DNA from: Clostridium sp. CAG:914 | GTDB taxonomy: Bacteria > Bacillota_I > Bacilli_A > RF39 > UBA660 | Assembly: GCA_000437895.1 (NCBI GenBank) | Contig: FR902135.1 | Coordinates: 26,244 to 90,243, forward strand | Reading direction: 5' to 3' | Length of the DNA: 64,000 nt | Shown here: one piece after another, positions 8,492-17,462 of the stretch | How the letters are laid out: the number at the start of each line of letters is the position of its first letter | Numbering within the stretch: the first letter of the stretch is position 1 | The notes under the pieces: model-generated | The model's database searches: none | What the model was told of the DNA's origin: nothing | The model's input: the letters and a program-made list of their open reading frames with translations, nothing else | Program-made: the position numbers and the translations under genes

Positions 8492-9793
8492 ATGAAGAAT
8501 AATAATAATTATATTTTAGAGTTAATATTAATATTTATAGTTACTATTTTATTTAATTTATTTATTAATGGTTTAACTAATGATGAAGTTTGGAATTATG
8601 GATTTGCTTATAATATTTCTAATGGGTTAATTCCTTATAAAGATTTTAATATGATAATCACACCTTTGTTTCCACTTATTATGTCTATATTTGGTAGAAA
8701 TATAGTTGTTTATCATATACTAAATGGTTTTATATGTGTAGGTATATTTTATTATATGAAGAAGAACAATTCTAGAAGTTATTACGTTACTTATGCTATT
8801 TTATTGTTTTTTGCTTTACCTAATTATTCTTTGGCTTGTTTACTTTTATTATATATAATTTTAGATTTGGAAAATAGAAAGGCTAATGATTATTTAATTG
8901 GTATTATTCTTGGTGTTACTTTTTTAACTAAGCAAAATATTGGAGTGTATTTATTTATTGCTTCCTTATTTTGTAATGATTTTAAGAAAATTTTTAAGAG
9001 AGGAATTGGTTTTATAATTCCTTGTGTAAGTATATTTATATATTTGGTTTATAATAATTCTTTATATGAGTTTATTGATTATTGTTTTTTAGGTATAAGT
9101 GATTTTACAGGTAATTTTAATTATTATTATTCTTGTTTATTAATTTTTATTTTCTCTTTTATATATTTATTATATAAGTATATAAAAACTAGAAACATAA
9201 AGTTTATTTATTTACTTTCTTTTCAATTAATGGCTTATCCTTTGTTTGATGCATATCATGTTATAATTCCTTTTATACCTGCTTTTGGTTATTTTTTAGA
9301 TGAACTAAAACTTTCTAAAAAGATTATACAAGTGTCTTTTGTTATCTTTATTATTTGCATTTTTAGTTATAATTTTTATTTATATTCTGGTAAAGAATAT
9401 AGTTACCCTAATGATAGTCGTGAATTTAAGTATAGAAAGCTTGATAATAATAGTATTAAATCATTAAAAAATATTAATTATATAATTAATAAATTAGATG
9501 GTAGAATATTTTTAATTAGTGGTTATTCTTATTTGATTAAATTAGAATTAGGATATTCAATAGATAAGTATGATTTGTTATGTGATGGTAATCTTGGTCA
9601 TGGTGGATATATGAGGATTATATCTGAATTTGATGATATCTGTTATAATAATAAATGTAGTTTTGTTGTTGATATGGATGAATTTTATAAATCTAATGTT
9701 TCACAATATAATATTGGTATTTTGAAATATATTAGTAGTAATTATAATTTTGTTAATAATTTTGATAGTATTTATATATATACTAATTATTAA
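8492..9793 (+). CDS. GT-C type multipass glycosyltransferase
   Basis: 433 residues from ATG 8492. About ten membrane helices, with an early loop holding a 'NDE' acidic pair (near residue 36) and the 'GLIPYKDFN' stretch typical of GT39/ArnT-like enzymes that use polyprenyl-phosphate sugars. ATG 8492 is preferred over the upstream in-frame GTG 8465 because GGAGGT stands just before it. It follows the Tad-like genes by about 50 nt. Glycosylation of pilins or another exported polymer is inference. A short hairpin terminator follows. Confidence 0.72.
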   Translation: MKNNNNYILELILIFIVTILFNLFINGLTNDEVWNYGFAYNISNGLIPYKDFNMIITPLFPLIMSIFGRNIVVYHILNGFICVGIFYYMKKNNSRSYYVTYAILLFFALPNYSLACLLLLYIILDLENRKANDYLIGIILGVTFLTKQNIGVYLFIASLFCNDFKKIFKRGIGFIIPCVSIFIYLVYNNSLYEFIDYCFLGISDFTGNFNYYYSCLLIFIFSFIYLLYKYIKTRNIKFIYLLSFQLMAYPLFDAYHVIIPFIPAFGYFLDELKLSKKIIQVSFVIFIICIFSYNFYLYSGKEYSYPNDSREFKYRKLDNNSIKSLKNINYIINKLDGRIFLISGYSYLIKLELGYSIDKYDLLCDGNLGHGGYMRIISEFDDICYNNKCSFVVDMDEFYKSNVSQYNIGILKYISSNYNFVNNFDSIYIYTNY

Positions 9794-9812
9794 GACAATA
9801 GTCTTTTTTTTC
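9792..9812 (+). terminator. Short hairpin terminator after the glycosyltransferase
   Basis: AAGAC, an AATA loop, GTCTT and then a run of T. The stem is only 5 bp, so this is a weak call. Confidence 0.5.
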
Positions 9813-9845
9813 TTTTTGTGTTAAAATTATGAAGAGGGAAATGTT

Positions 9846-10280
9846 ATGATAAAGATTATTTGTGTTGGTAAATTGAAGGAAGATTATTTAAAGAGTGGGG
9901 TAAGTGATTATGTTAAGAGGATTAGTAAATATCATAAGATTAATGTTATTGAGGTAAGTGATTCTAATATTGATAATGAAGAGAAGGAAATAATTAAGCA
10001 TATTGATAGTAAAGATTATGTTATTTCTTTATGTGTTGAAGGGGAAATGTTATCATCTTTGGAATTATCTAGGAAGATAGACAATATTTTTATAGGGTAT
10101 TCAACGATTACTTTTGTGATAGGGGGATCTTATGGTATTTCTTCTAAGATAAAGGAAAGAAGTAATATGAGGTTATCTTTTTCTAAAATGACTTTTCCAC
10201 ATGGTTTGTTTAGAATTGTGTTATTAGAACAAATATATAGGTCTTTTAAGATAAATAATAATGAATCTTATCATAAGTAA
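9846..10280 (+). CDS. rlmH: 23S rRNA pseudouridine1915 N3-methyltransferase RlmH
   Basis: 144 residues, SPOUT-class methyltransferase acting on helix 69 of 23S rRNA in assembled 70S ribosomes. Family signatures are clear: 'FVIGGSYGIS' (SAM-binding knot) and the C-terminal 'FPHGLFRIVLLEQIYRSFKI' ending ESYHK. Length is slightly below the usual ~159 residues. ATG 9846 is preceded by AGAGGGAAATGTT. The gene stands alone between a weak terminator and the promoter of the next unit. Confidence 0.97.
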   Translation: MIKIICVGKLKEDYLKSGVSDYVKRISKYHKINVIEVSDSNIDNEEKEIIKHIDSKDYVISLCVEGEMLSSLELSRKIDNIFIGYSTITFVIGGSYGISSKIKERSNMRLSFSKMTFPHGLFRIVLLEQIYRSFKINNNESYHK

Positions 10281-10284
10281 TTTA

Positions 10285-10313
10285 TTGTTTTTTTTAGAAT
10301 AATAATGTATAAT
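10285..10313 (+). promoter_or_regulatory. Sigma-A type promoter for the 10.3-13.2 kb unit
   Basis: TTGTTT (10285-10290), 17-nt spacer, TATAAT (10308-10313), just before the RBS of the small membrane protein that precedes leuS. Confidence 0.6.
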
Positions 10314-10333
10314 TTTTTTATGAGGTGATGTGT

Positions 10334-10774
10334 ATGTCTAGGGCATTAAGTATTATAATTGAATATTTAATAGTATTTATAATTTTATTTCTTTTGATGT
10401 ATTTTGTGTTTACTACTAGTGGTATGAAAAATAAAAAGGTTAAGAAAAATAATACGAAGAATGGTAAGAAAAAAAATAAGAATAGTGAAGATGATGTTCC
10501 TCTTGAACTTGTTTATTTAACTGGTATTTATGGTATAGATCCTAAGAATATTAATAAGAAGGTATTTAGGTTTATTTATAGTGTTATTAATTCTTTTGTT
10601 ATATCTACGACATATATTATTAGTGTTTATTTGGTTAAGAATGTTATTTTAAAGGTATGTATAGCTATTGTTGTTTTGATACTTTTAATAATTGTTTGTT
10701 ATGGATTGTTAGGAAGATATTATATATATAAAGAAGATAATTTAATTAATAAGGAGGATGAAAAAGATGTATAA
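10334..10774 (+). CDS. Small membrane protein upstream of leuS, function unknown
   Basis: 146 residues from ATG 10334, chosen because GAGGTG (10322-10327) is 6 nt upstream; the in-frame GTG 10325 overlaps that site. One N-terminal helix, a very Lys/Asn-rich cytoplasmic stretch (about residues 30-55), then a pair of C-terminal helices and a charged tail. No family recognised. Its stop overlaps the leuS start by 8 nt, so the two are translationally coupled, but no functional link is evident. Confidence 0.75.
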   Translation: MSRALSIIIEYLIVFIILFLLMYFVFTTSGMKNKKVKKNNTKNGKKKNKNSEDDVPLELVYLTGIYGIDPKNINKKVFRFIYSVINSFVISTTYIISVYLVKNVILKVCIAIVVLILLIIVCYGLLGRYYIYKEDNLINKEDEKDV

Positions 10775-13157
10775 TTATACGAAAATAGAGAAGAAGTGGC
10801 AAAAATATTGGGAAGAGAATAAGACTTTTAAAACGGATATTTATGATTTTTCTCGTCCTAAATACTATGTATTGGATATGTTTCCTTATCCTTCTGGTGT
10901 TGGATTACATGCTGGTCATCCTGAAGGGTATACGGCTACGGATATTATGGCTCGTATGAAGAGAATGCAGGGATATAATGTTTTACATCCGATGGGGTAT
11001 GATTCTTTTGGGTTGCCTGCTGAACAGTATGCTATTCAAACTGGTAATCATCCAAAGGAGTTTACGGAGAAGAATATTGCTCATTTTAGAGAACAATTAA
11101 AGAGACTTGGTTTTTCTTATGATTGGGATAGGGAAATATCTACAAGTGATCCAAAGTTTTATAAGTGGACACAATGGATATTTAAAGAACTTTATAAGGA
11201 TGGTTATGCTAAATATGTAGATATGCCTGTTAATTGGTGTGAAGAACTTGGTACTGTTCTTGCTAATGATGAAGTTATTGATGGTAAAAGCGAACGTGGT
11301 GGTTATCCGGTTATTAGAAAAAATATGCGTCAATGGGTTATTGATATACCTAGTTATGCTGAGAAATTGTTAAGTGGTTTAGATGAGGTTGATTGGCCTG
11401 AGTCTACAAAAGAAGTACAGAGAAATTGGATAGGGAAAAGTAATGGAGCAGAGGTTACTTTTAAGGTTAAAGGTAGTGATAAGGATTTTATAGTTTATAC
11501 GACTAGACCTGATACTTTATTTGGGGCTACTTATTGTGTATTGTCTCCTGAACATCCTTTAGTAGATAGTATTGTTATAGATAGTCAAAAAGAAGAAATC
11601 AATAGATATAAAATGGTTTGTCAAAGTAAGAGTGAACTTGAGAGAACAGAATTAAATAAAGATAAGACTGGAGTATTTACTGGTAGTTATGCTATTAATC
11701 CTGTTAATAATAAAGAGATACCTATATGGATATCTGATTATGTTTTGATGAGTTATGGAACTGGAGCCATTATGGCTGTTCCTGCACATGATGAACGTGA
11801 TTATGAATTTGCTTGTAAGTTTGGTATTCCAATTATTCCTGTAATTGATGGTGGTCAAGAAGGTGTGGCATATACTGGTGATGGTATACATATTAATTCT
11901 GAATTTTTAAATGGATTAAATAAGAAAGATGCTATTATAAGAATTATATCTTGGTTAGAAGAACATAATTGTGGTAAGAAAAAGGTTAATTATAAACTTA
12001 GAGATTGGATTTTTGCTCGTCAAAGATATTGGGGGGAACCTATTCCTGTTATACATATGGAAGATGGTACTATTAAAGTTCTTACTGATGTTGAACTTCC
12101 TTTGGAACTTCCTGTATTGGATGATTATGTTGGTAAAAATGGTAGAGCACCACTTGAGAATGCTCCTGATTGGGTAAATGTTATTGTTGATGGTAAGAGT
12201 GGAAAGAGAGAAACTTCTACGATGCCTGGTAGTGCTGGGTCTAGTTGGTATTATTTAAGATATATAGATCCAAATAATGATACATTTTTGGCTGATAAGG
12301 AATTACTTTCGCATTGGATGCCTGTAGATTTATATATTGGAGGTCCAGAACATTCGGTTGGTCATTTGTTGTATGCTAGAATGTGGAATAATTATTTATA
12401 TGATAAGGGGATTGTTCCATGTGCTGAACCTTTTAAGAAATTAGTTCATCAGGGAATGATACTTGGATCAAATGGAATAAAAATGGGAAAGAGATATCCT
12501 GAATTTGTTATTGATCCAGATGATATTGTTACTAATTATGGTGCTGATACTTTAAGACTTTATGAAATGTTTATGGGTCCACTTGAAGCTGATAAGCCAT
12601 GGAATATGGATAGTGTTAATGGAGCTTTTAAATTTTTAGATAGGATATATAGATTATATACTGAGCTAGATGTTATTAGAGATGAAGAAAATAAAAACTT
12701 GGAGAAAATTTATCATCAAACGGTTAAGAAAGTAACTAATGATTATGAGACTTTGAATTTTAATACGGCAATTAGTCAAATGATGATATTTGTTAATGCT
12801 GTATATAAAGAGAAAGTATTTCCTCTTGAATATGCAAATAATTTTGTAAAATTGATTAGTCCTATTGTTCCTCATTTGGGTGAAGAATTATGGAGTATAT
12901 TGGGTCATACTGATACGATTGCTTATGAATCTTGGCCTACTTATGTTGATGAATTGACTTATGAGAGCGAAAGAGATATTGCAGTTCAGGTTAATGGTAA
13001 GGTTAGAGCTATAATTAAAGTTAGTGATAATGATACGGAAGATGATGTTAAAAATAAGGCTTTAAGAGAGGAAAATGTTATTAAATATACAGAAGGTAAA
13101 GAAATAATAAAAATAATTGTTGTTAAGAATAAAATTGTAAATGTTTTAGTAAAATAA
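10767..13157 (+). CDS. leuS: Leucyl-tRNA synthetase
   Basis: 796 residues, class Ia synthetase. The N-terminal HIGH box appears as HAGH in 'PYPSGVGLHAGHPEGYTATD', the CP1 editing domain carries TTRPDTLFGAT, and the catalytic 'YWGEPIPVIHMEDG' segment is present. The KMSKS loop reads KMGKR ('GIKMGKRYPEF'), a Ser-to-Gly change at a catalytic loop position. ATG 10767 is chosen over 10758 because AAGGAGG (10751-10757) fits only the later codon. There is no T-box leader; the gene overlaps the one before it. A strong hairpin follows. Confidence 0.97.
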   Translation: MYNYTKIEKKWQKYWEENKTFKTDIYDFSRPKYYVLDMFPYPSGVGLHAGHPEGYTATDIMARMKRMQGYNVLHPMGYDSFGLPAEQYAIQTGNHPKEFTEKNIAHFREQLKRLGFSYDWDREISTSDPKFYKWTQWIFKELYKDGYAKYVDMPVNWCEELGTVLANDEVIDGKSERGGYPVIRKNMRQWVIDIPSYAEKLLSGLDEVDWPESTKEVQRNWIGKSNGAEVTFKVKGSDKDFIVYTTRPDTLFGATYCVLSPEHPLVDSIVIDSQKEEINRYKMVCQSKSELERTELNKDKTGVFTGSYAINPVNNKEIPIWISDYVLMSYGTGAIMAVPAHDERDYEFACKFGIPIIPVIDGGQEGVAYTGDGIHINSEFLNGLNKKDAIIRIISWLEEHNCGKKKVNYKLRDWIFARQRYWGEPIPVIHMEDGTIKVLTDVELPLELPVLDDYVGKNGRAPLENAPDWVNVIVDGKSGKRETSTMPGSAGSSWYYLRYIDPNNDTFLADKELLSHWMPVDLYIGGPEHSVGHLLYARMWNNYLYDKGIVPCAEPFKKLVHQGMILGSNGIKMGKRYPEFVIDPDDIVTNYGADTLRLYEMFMGPLEADKPWNMDSVNGAFKFLDRIYRLYTELDVIRDEENKNLEKIYHQTVKKVTNDYETLNFNTAISQMMIFVNAVYKEKVFPLEYANNFVKLISPIVPHLGEELWSILGHTDTIAYESWPTYVDELTYESERDIAVQVNGKVRAIIKVSDNDTEDDVKNKALREENVIKYTEGKEIIKIIVVKNKIVNVLVK

Positions 13158-13190
13158 AAATAAAATGCTATGTTATGGCATTTTATTTTT
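13156..13190. terminator. Bidirectional terminator between leuS and the convergent rRNA-modification genes
   Basis: 13-bp perfect stem: AAAAATAAAATGC (13156-13168) pairs with GCATTTTATTTTT (13178-13190), with U-tracts on both strands. It overlaps the 3' end of the minus-strand gene. Confidence 0.85.
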
Positions 13191-13863
13191 TAAATAATGT
13201 GAATGGATAATTATTGGGTAATTCAATGTTGAAATTAAGTAGTTCATCTGTTATTGGGTCATGTATAGTTAGTTCTTTAGCAAATAGGGCAATGTTTCCT
13301 AATTCATTTTTATTGCCATATTTTATATCTCCATATAGGGGAAATCCTCTGCTTGAAAATTGTACTCTTATTTGGTGAGGTCTTCCTGTTTCTAAGTTTA
13401 TTTTAACTAGGTTTAAATTGTCTACTTTGTCTGTTATAGTGTAATCTAATTTGGAATATTTTCCTTTGTCTTTGGTTGTTACAAAGGAAATATTTTTTTT
13501 GTTATCTTTTGCTAAATAGTCTATTAGTGTATCTTTTTCTTTTAAATTACCTTTAATAACTGCATAATATGTTTTTTTAAATTCTTTATCTGCTATTTGT
13601 TTAGATAGTCTAGAAGCTGATTTACTAGTTTTGGCAAATACCATAATACCTCCGACTGGTCTATCTAATCTGTGTACGAGTCCTAAGTATACATTACCTT
13701 GTTTATGATATTTTTCTTTTAGATATTGTTTTAATATAGTTAGGAGATCTAAGTCTTTGCTTTCGTCACTACATACAGGCATATTTATTGGTTTTTCTAC
13801 GACTAGTAAGTGGTTTGTTTCATAAATTATGTTAATATTTTGATACTTTTCCATATATGCCAC
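13183..13863 (-). CDS. RluA-family RNA pseudouridine synthase (no S4 domain)
   Basis: 226 residues. Motif II is 'HRLDRPVGGIMVFAKT', containing the catalytic Asp, but the usual DxxTSG part is changed to DRPVGG. 'GRPHQIRVQF' and 'YGDIKYG' are also present. There is no N-terminal S4 domain, as in short RluA/TruC/YhcT-like members. The exact target cannot be told from sequence. The annotated start is a GTG that lies inside the upstream methyltransferase gene (32-nt overlap); ATG 13854 is an alternative. The overlap suggests a two-gene rRNA-modification operon. Confidence 0.9.
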   Translation of the reverse strand: MAYMEKYQNINIIYETNHLLVVEKPINMPVCSDESKDLDLLTILKQYLKEKYHKQGNVYLGLVHRLDRPVGGIMVFAKTSKSASRLSKQIADKEFKKTYYAVIKGNLKEKDTLIDYLAKDNKKNISFVTTKDKGKYSKLDYTITDKVDNLNLVKINLETGRPHQIRVQFSSRGFPLYGDIKYGNKNELGNIALFAKELTIHDPITDELLNFNIELPNNYPFTLFKK

Positions 13864-14692
13864 AAGGAAGTACTAAGTTATTTTCGGTAACTGGTAATCC
13901 TATTTCTCCTGTTAATATTTTATTGTTTTTGAAAGTTAATGATAAGATATTATATAGTGATGTAGGGGAAAAGCCTGTTGTATAGCAATTTATTAATAGA
14001 AAGGAAAAATCTTTGTCTAATATATCTTTTGTTTTATTTAATAATTCTTGCAAGTTATCTTCTAGTTTCCATACTTCTTTATTAGGACCTCTTCCATAAC
14101 TAGGGGGATCCATAATAATGGCATGATAAGTTCTTCCTCGTCTTTTTTCTTTTTCAAGAAATTTTAGTACATCATCTTGTATAAATCTTATTCTGTTGTT
14201 TTCTAATCCTGATAGTTTCATATTTTCTTTGGCCCAATCAATCATTCCTTTAGAAGAGTCGACATGAACGACTTCACTAGCTCCTGCACTTGATGCGGCC
14301 ATGGTAGCACAACCTGTATAGGCAAATAGATTTAGTACTCTGAATTCTTTTTGATTGCTTTCTTTTATTTTGTCTATAATGTAGTCCCAATTGGTTGCTT
14401 GTTCTGGAAATATTCCGGTGTGTTTGAAATTAGTGGGACTTACTTTGAATTTTAAATCTTTATATTTTATTGTCCAATAATCTTTTAATTTATGTTTGAA
14501 GTGCCATGAACCTCCACCTGTTTTGCTTCTTTCGTAGTAGCCATCCCAAGTATTCCATACTGGGTTATTGGTTTTATTCCATATTATTTGTGGGTCAGGT
14601 CTATTTAATATTACATTTCCCCATCTTTCTAGTTTTTCTCCATCACCTGTAGCTATACATTCATAATCAGTCCAGCTGTTACTTATATTCAT
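13832..14692 (-). CDS. RlmI/RlmK-like class I rRNA methyltransferase
   Basis: 286 residues. SAM-binding motif I is 'VLNLFAYTGCATMAA', motif II 'EVVHVDSSKG', and the catalytic motif IV 'DPPSYGRGP'. This is the arrangement of RlmI/RlmK and related 23S rRNA cytosine or guanine methyltransferases. The N-terminal PUA domain of RlmI is not evident; instead there is an OB-like segment with many Trp residues. RBS AGAGGTAATT precedes ATG 14692. It is paired with a pseudouridine synthase, supporting a ribosome-modification role. Confidence 0.88.
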   Translation of the reverse strand: MNISNSWTDYECIATGDGEKLERWGNVILNRPDPQIIWNKTNNPVWNTWDGYYERSKTGGGSWHFKHKLKDYWTIKYKDLKFKVSPTNFKHTGIFPEQATNWDYIIDKIKESNQKEFRVLNLFAYTGCATMAASSAGASEVVHVDSSKGMIDWAKENMKLSGLENNRIRFIQDDVLKFLEKEKRRGRTYHAIIMDPPSYGRGPNKEVWKLEDNLQELLNKTKDILDKDFSFLLINCYTTGFSPTSLYNILSLTFKNNKILTGEIGLPVTENNLVLPCGIYGKVSKY

Positions 14693-14750
14693 AATTACCT
14701 CTTTTCTTTATAAATATAACAAATAGTCATTAAAAAGTCTAGAAAAATTA

Positions 14751-14779
14751 TTGTAAATAGATTTAATCTTTGATATTAT
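14751..14779 (+). promoter_or_regulatory. Promoter of the pilin-lspA-pseudouridine synthase unit
   Basis: TTGTAA (14751-14756), 17-nt spacer, TGA-TATTAT extended -10 (hexamer 14774-14779), followed by RBS and ATG 14805. Confidence 0.6.
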
Positions 14780-14804
14780 ATTTTATAGAAAGTGAGATGA
14801 CAAA

Positions 14805-15332
14805 ATGAATAATAGAGGTTTTACTTTAGTGGAGTTATTGGCTACGATAATAATTCTTGCTTTAGTTAGTGGTATATCTATTGTAGGAGTCATGGCTAGT
14901 CAGGAAAATGCTAAAAAAAAGTTAGAAAATAATTTTATGAATGATGTTGGTAATGCTATTGATATGTATATAAGTATGAATACGGATAGTTTAAAATTTG
15001 GTAGTAATAGTGTTGGTAAAATAAATAAGGGACATGGAGTTGTTAATGTATATGTTACTATTAAGTCTTTTGATGATATAGTAGGAAGTGGTATTATATC
15101 AAGAAATGATTTGATTAATCCGGTAAATAATAATAGATGTGATGGTAATATTAAAATATATAGGGATGATGATTATGTTTATTATTATTCTGTTTCTTTG
15201 GATGATTGTATTAAATATGATGTGAATAAGAAAACTTTAACTAATTTACCTCTTACATATTCTGAGGATTCTGGTAGTGGTTCTTCTTCTAAGGTTTCTT
15301 CTTCATCAAGTGTTATTAATGGTAAGGTTTAA
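14805..15332 (+). CDS. Type IV prepilin-like protein 1
   Basis: 175 residues with a textbook class A prepilin leader: MNNRG followed by FTLVELLATI, Glu at +5 of the mature protein, and a hydrophobic helix of about 20 residues. The C-terminal domain has two cysteines (NRCDGN and DDCIKY) that could form the pilin D-loop disulfide, then a Ser/Gly-rich tail. It would need a PilD/ComC-type peptidase; none is in this window. It begins an operon with lspA, away from the Tad-like block. Competence-type pseudopilin or surface filament subunit are both possible. Confidence 0.85.
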   Translation: MNNRGFTLVELLATIIILALVSGISIVGVMASQENAKKKLENNFMNDVGNAIDMYISMNTDSLKFGSNSVGKINKGHGVVNVYVTIKSFDDIVGSGIISRNDLINPVNNNRCDGNIKIYRDDDYVYYYSVSLDDCIKYDVNKKTLTNLPLTYSEDSGSGSSSKVSSSSSVINGKV

Positions 15333-15350
15333 TTAAATAATATGGGTGAT

Positions 15351-15803
15351 ATGATGATAATTATTTTTACAATTGTGTTTTTTATGATAGATAGAATTAC
15401 TAAAATATTTGCTTTAAAGATAGAGTCTTCTATTGATATTATTCCTAATTTGTTTAGACTTACTTTAGCTAAGAATACGGGGATAGCTTGGAGTTTATTT
15501 AGTAATGATACGGTAATTATTACAATTGTTACTATGGTTATTATTTTCTTTTTTATTAAATATGTAATAGATAATAAGAATGGAAGTAAGTTATATAATG
15601 TGTGTTATGCAATGATATTGGGTGGTGCTTTTGGTAATTTATTTGATAGAGTTTTTTTGGGATATGTTATTGATTTTTTAGATTTTAATATTTTTGGATA
15701 TGATTATCCAATATTTAATTTGGCTGATACCTTTATTGTGTGTGGTATAATAATAATTTTAGTGGGAGGTATTCGTGATGAATGTAATAAACGTCATAGA
15801 TAA
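15351..15803 (+). CDS. lspA: Lipoprotein signal peptidase (signal peptidase II)
   Basis: About 150 residues with four membrane helices. It cleaves the signal peptide of diacylglyceryl-modified prolipoproteins. Family motifs are in order: 'KNTGIAWSLF', 'GGAFGNLFDRVFLGYVIDF' with the first catalytic Asp, and 'FNLADTFI' with the second. The start is ATG 15351 (or 15354), since GGGTGAT stands just before; the upstream ATG 15342 overlaps it. Its 3' end overlaps the next gene by 26 nt, the usual lspA-rluD coupling in Firmicutes. Confidence 0.95.
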   Translation: MMIIIFTIVFFMIDRITKIFALKIESSIDIIPNLFRLTLAKNTGIAWSLFSNDTVIITIVTMVIIFFFIKYVIDNKNGSKLYNVCYAMILGGAFGNLFDRVFLGYVIDFLDFNIFGYDYPIFNLADTFIVCGIIIILVGGIRDECNKRHR

Positions 15804-16680
15804 TGATGGGATTAGAATAGATAAATATTTACTTGATAAGTTAGATATTAGTAGGAATAAGATACAGAAATTAATTAATGATAATAATATTTTAGTTAAT
15901 GGGAAGAGTGTTAAAGCTAGTTATATTGTTAGAGTGGATGATTTGATAGAATGTGATTTTGAATATAAAGAGAAAATAGATATTTTGCCTGAAGATATTC
16001 CTTTAGATATAGTATATGAGGATGATGATTTGCTTGTGGTTAATAAACCTAGTGGTATGGTAGTTCATCCTGCTGTAGGTAATTATTCACATACGTTAGT
16101 TAATGCTTTAATGTATCATTGTAATAATTTGAGTCAAGTTAATGGTGTTATTAGACCTGGTATTGTTCATAGAATTGATGCTGATACTTCGGGATTGCTT
16201 CTTGTGGCTAAAAATGATATGGCTCATGTCGATTTGGCTAAACAAATAAGTGAGAAAAGTGTAAAGAGGGAATATATTACTTTGGTAGATGGAGTGATTA
16301 AAGAAGATACGGCAACGATTGATGCTCCAATTGGAAGAGATGTTAAGAATAGAAAAAAAATGTGTGTTACAGCTGATAATTCTAAGGATGCTATTACTAA
16401 TATTAGGGTAATAGAGAGGTATAAAAATTCTACTTTGATTACTTGTTCATTGCTTACTGGTAGAACACATCAGATAAGGGTTCATATGAATTATATAGGA
16501 CATTCTGTTATAAATGATCCGGTATATGGCTCTAAAAAGTTAATAGATCCTTTATTTGGACAGATGTTACATGCTAGGAAAATTGGATTTGTTCATCCTA
16601 GAACACATGAATATATGGAGTTTTCTTGTGAACCACCAGAGAAATTTTTAGACATTTTGGAAATGTATAAAAATAAATAA
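15778..16680 (+). CDS. RluD/YlyB-like 23S rRNA pseudouridine synthase
   Basis: 300 residues: an N-terminal S4 RNA-binding domain (about 8-70) and a RluA-type catalytic domain with 'HRIDADTSGLLLVAKN' holding the catalytic Asp, then 'GRTHQIRVHM' and 'YGSKK'. The lspA-rluD-like gene pair is the standard Firmicute order, where the gene is called ylyB. ATG 15778 is chosen because GGGAGG (15764-15769) is 8 nt upstream. The likely target is helix 69 of 23S rRNA, as for RluD. Confidence 0.93.
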   Translation: MNVINVIDNDGIRIDKYLLDKLDISRNKIQKLINDNNILVNGKSVKASYIVRVDDLIECDFEYKEKIDILPEDIPLDIVYEDDDLLVVNKPSGMVVHPAVGNYSHTLVNALMYHCNNLSQVNGVIRPGIVHRIDADTSGLLLVAKNDMAHVDLAKQISEKSVKREYITLVDGVIKEDTATIDAPIGRDVKNRKKMCVTADNSKDAITNIRVIERYKNSTLITCSLLTGRTHQIRVHMNYIGHSVINDPVYGSKKLIDPLFGQMLHARKIGFVHPRTHEYMEFSCEPPEKFLDILEMYKNK

Positions 16681-16733
16681 TGAGATTAGTTTTGAGTGCT
16701 AGTCTTTTGTCTTTCTACTATGATGTTATTATA

Positions 16734-16762
16734 TTGACAATTGTCTTTAGATGTGATAGATT
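16734..16762 (+). promoter_or_regulatory. Promoter with an embedded palindrome before the 16.8-19.1 kb unit
   Basis: TTGACA (16734-16739), 17-nt spacer, TAGATT (16757-16762). The -35 overlaps the perfect 10-bp palindrome GACAATTGTC (16736-16745), a possible repressor or activator site. A second extended -10, TGTTATACT (16783-16791), lies closer to the gene. Confidence 0.5.
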
Positions 16763-16809
16763 AAAATTAAGAGTTTAATAGGTGTTATACTAACAAAAGT
16801 GGGTGTTTT

Positions 16810-17445
16810 ATGCAGAAAAATAATTGGCTTTTATTGTTTGTGATCTTTTTACTTACTGGGTGTGTTAAAATAGATAACAGTAGTGTTGATATAATAATTG
16901 ATAACACTTTAAATGATAAAAATTATGTAATGAATACGGTTTCTAGTGGATATAAATTCTATTTACCTTTTGGTGTTAGACAAATTGTTGATAATGATAA
17001 TAATCAAGTTTTTATGATTGGTGATACGAAGGTATATCTTTATGTTGATGTGGTTAGTTTTTATTATAAAAATAAATTAAATTATAAAGATAGTGAAAAC
17101 TATAATTATTATTATAAGAATATTATTAATGGAACTAAAGAGGGATATATTGGTATTGATAAGAAAAATAGTGACTATTTTGTTAAAATAGTGTATAATT
17201 ATTCTAAAGTAGAGTTTTATGTTGATGAGTATAATTTGAATAATGTTATAGCTAATTCTCTAGTGATTTTAAACAATATTAATTATAATGATGATTTAAT
17301 TGAAAAAATATTGAGTTATAGTTCTGATTTGTCTGGAGAAGTTACTTATGAACTTGATAAACCTAATGATAGTGAAAGTACTTTCTTGAAATATTTAGAG
17401 GAGTATACTAGTGAAGAAGAAGATATTCTTCCTGATGGTGAATAA
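16810..17445 (+). CDS. Lipoprotein, function unknown
   Basis: 211 residues with a short signal peptide and a lipobox LLTGC, so the mature protein starts at Cys 19 and is anchored in the outer leaflet. The mature part is rich in Asn, Tyr and Asp, with repeated short beta-like stretches and an acidic C-terminus. No family is recognised. It is the first gene of a run with a coiled-coil-like acidic protein and two YtxH/DUF948-like proteins, which suggests an envelope role (inference). Confidence 0.8.
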   Translation: MQKNNWLLLFVIFLLTGCVKIDNSSVDIIIDNTLNDKNYVMNTVSSGYKFYLPFGVRQIVDNDNNQVFMIGDTKVYLYVDVVSFYYKNKLNYKDSENYNYYYKNIINGTKEGYIGIDKKNSDYFVKIVYNYSKVEFYVDEYNLNNVIANSLVILNNINYNDDLIEKILSYSSDLSGEVTYELDKPNDSESTFLKYLEEYTSEEEDILPDGE

Positions 17446-17462
17446 AAGAAAGAGGTATAATA

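Noticed and set aside
10281..10766. T-box leader for leuS
   Set aside because: leuS overlaps the preceding gene and no T-box core or specifier hairpin is seen upstream of 10334.
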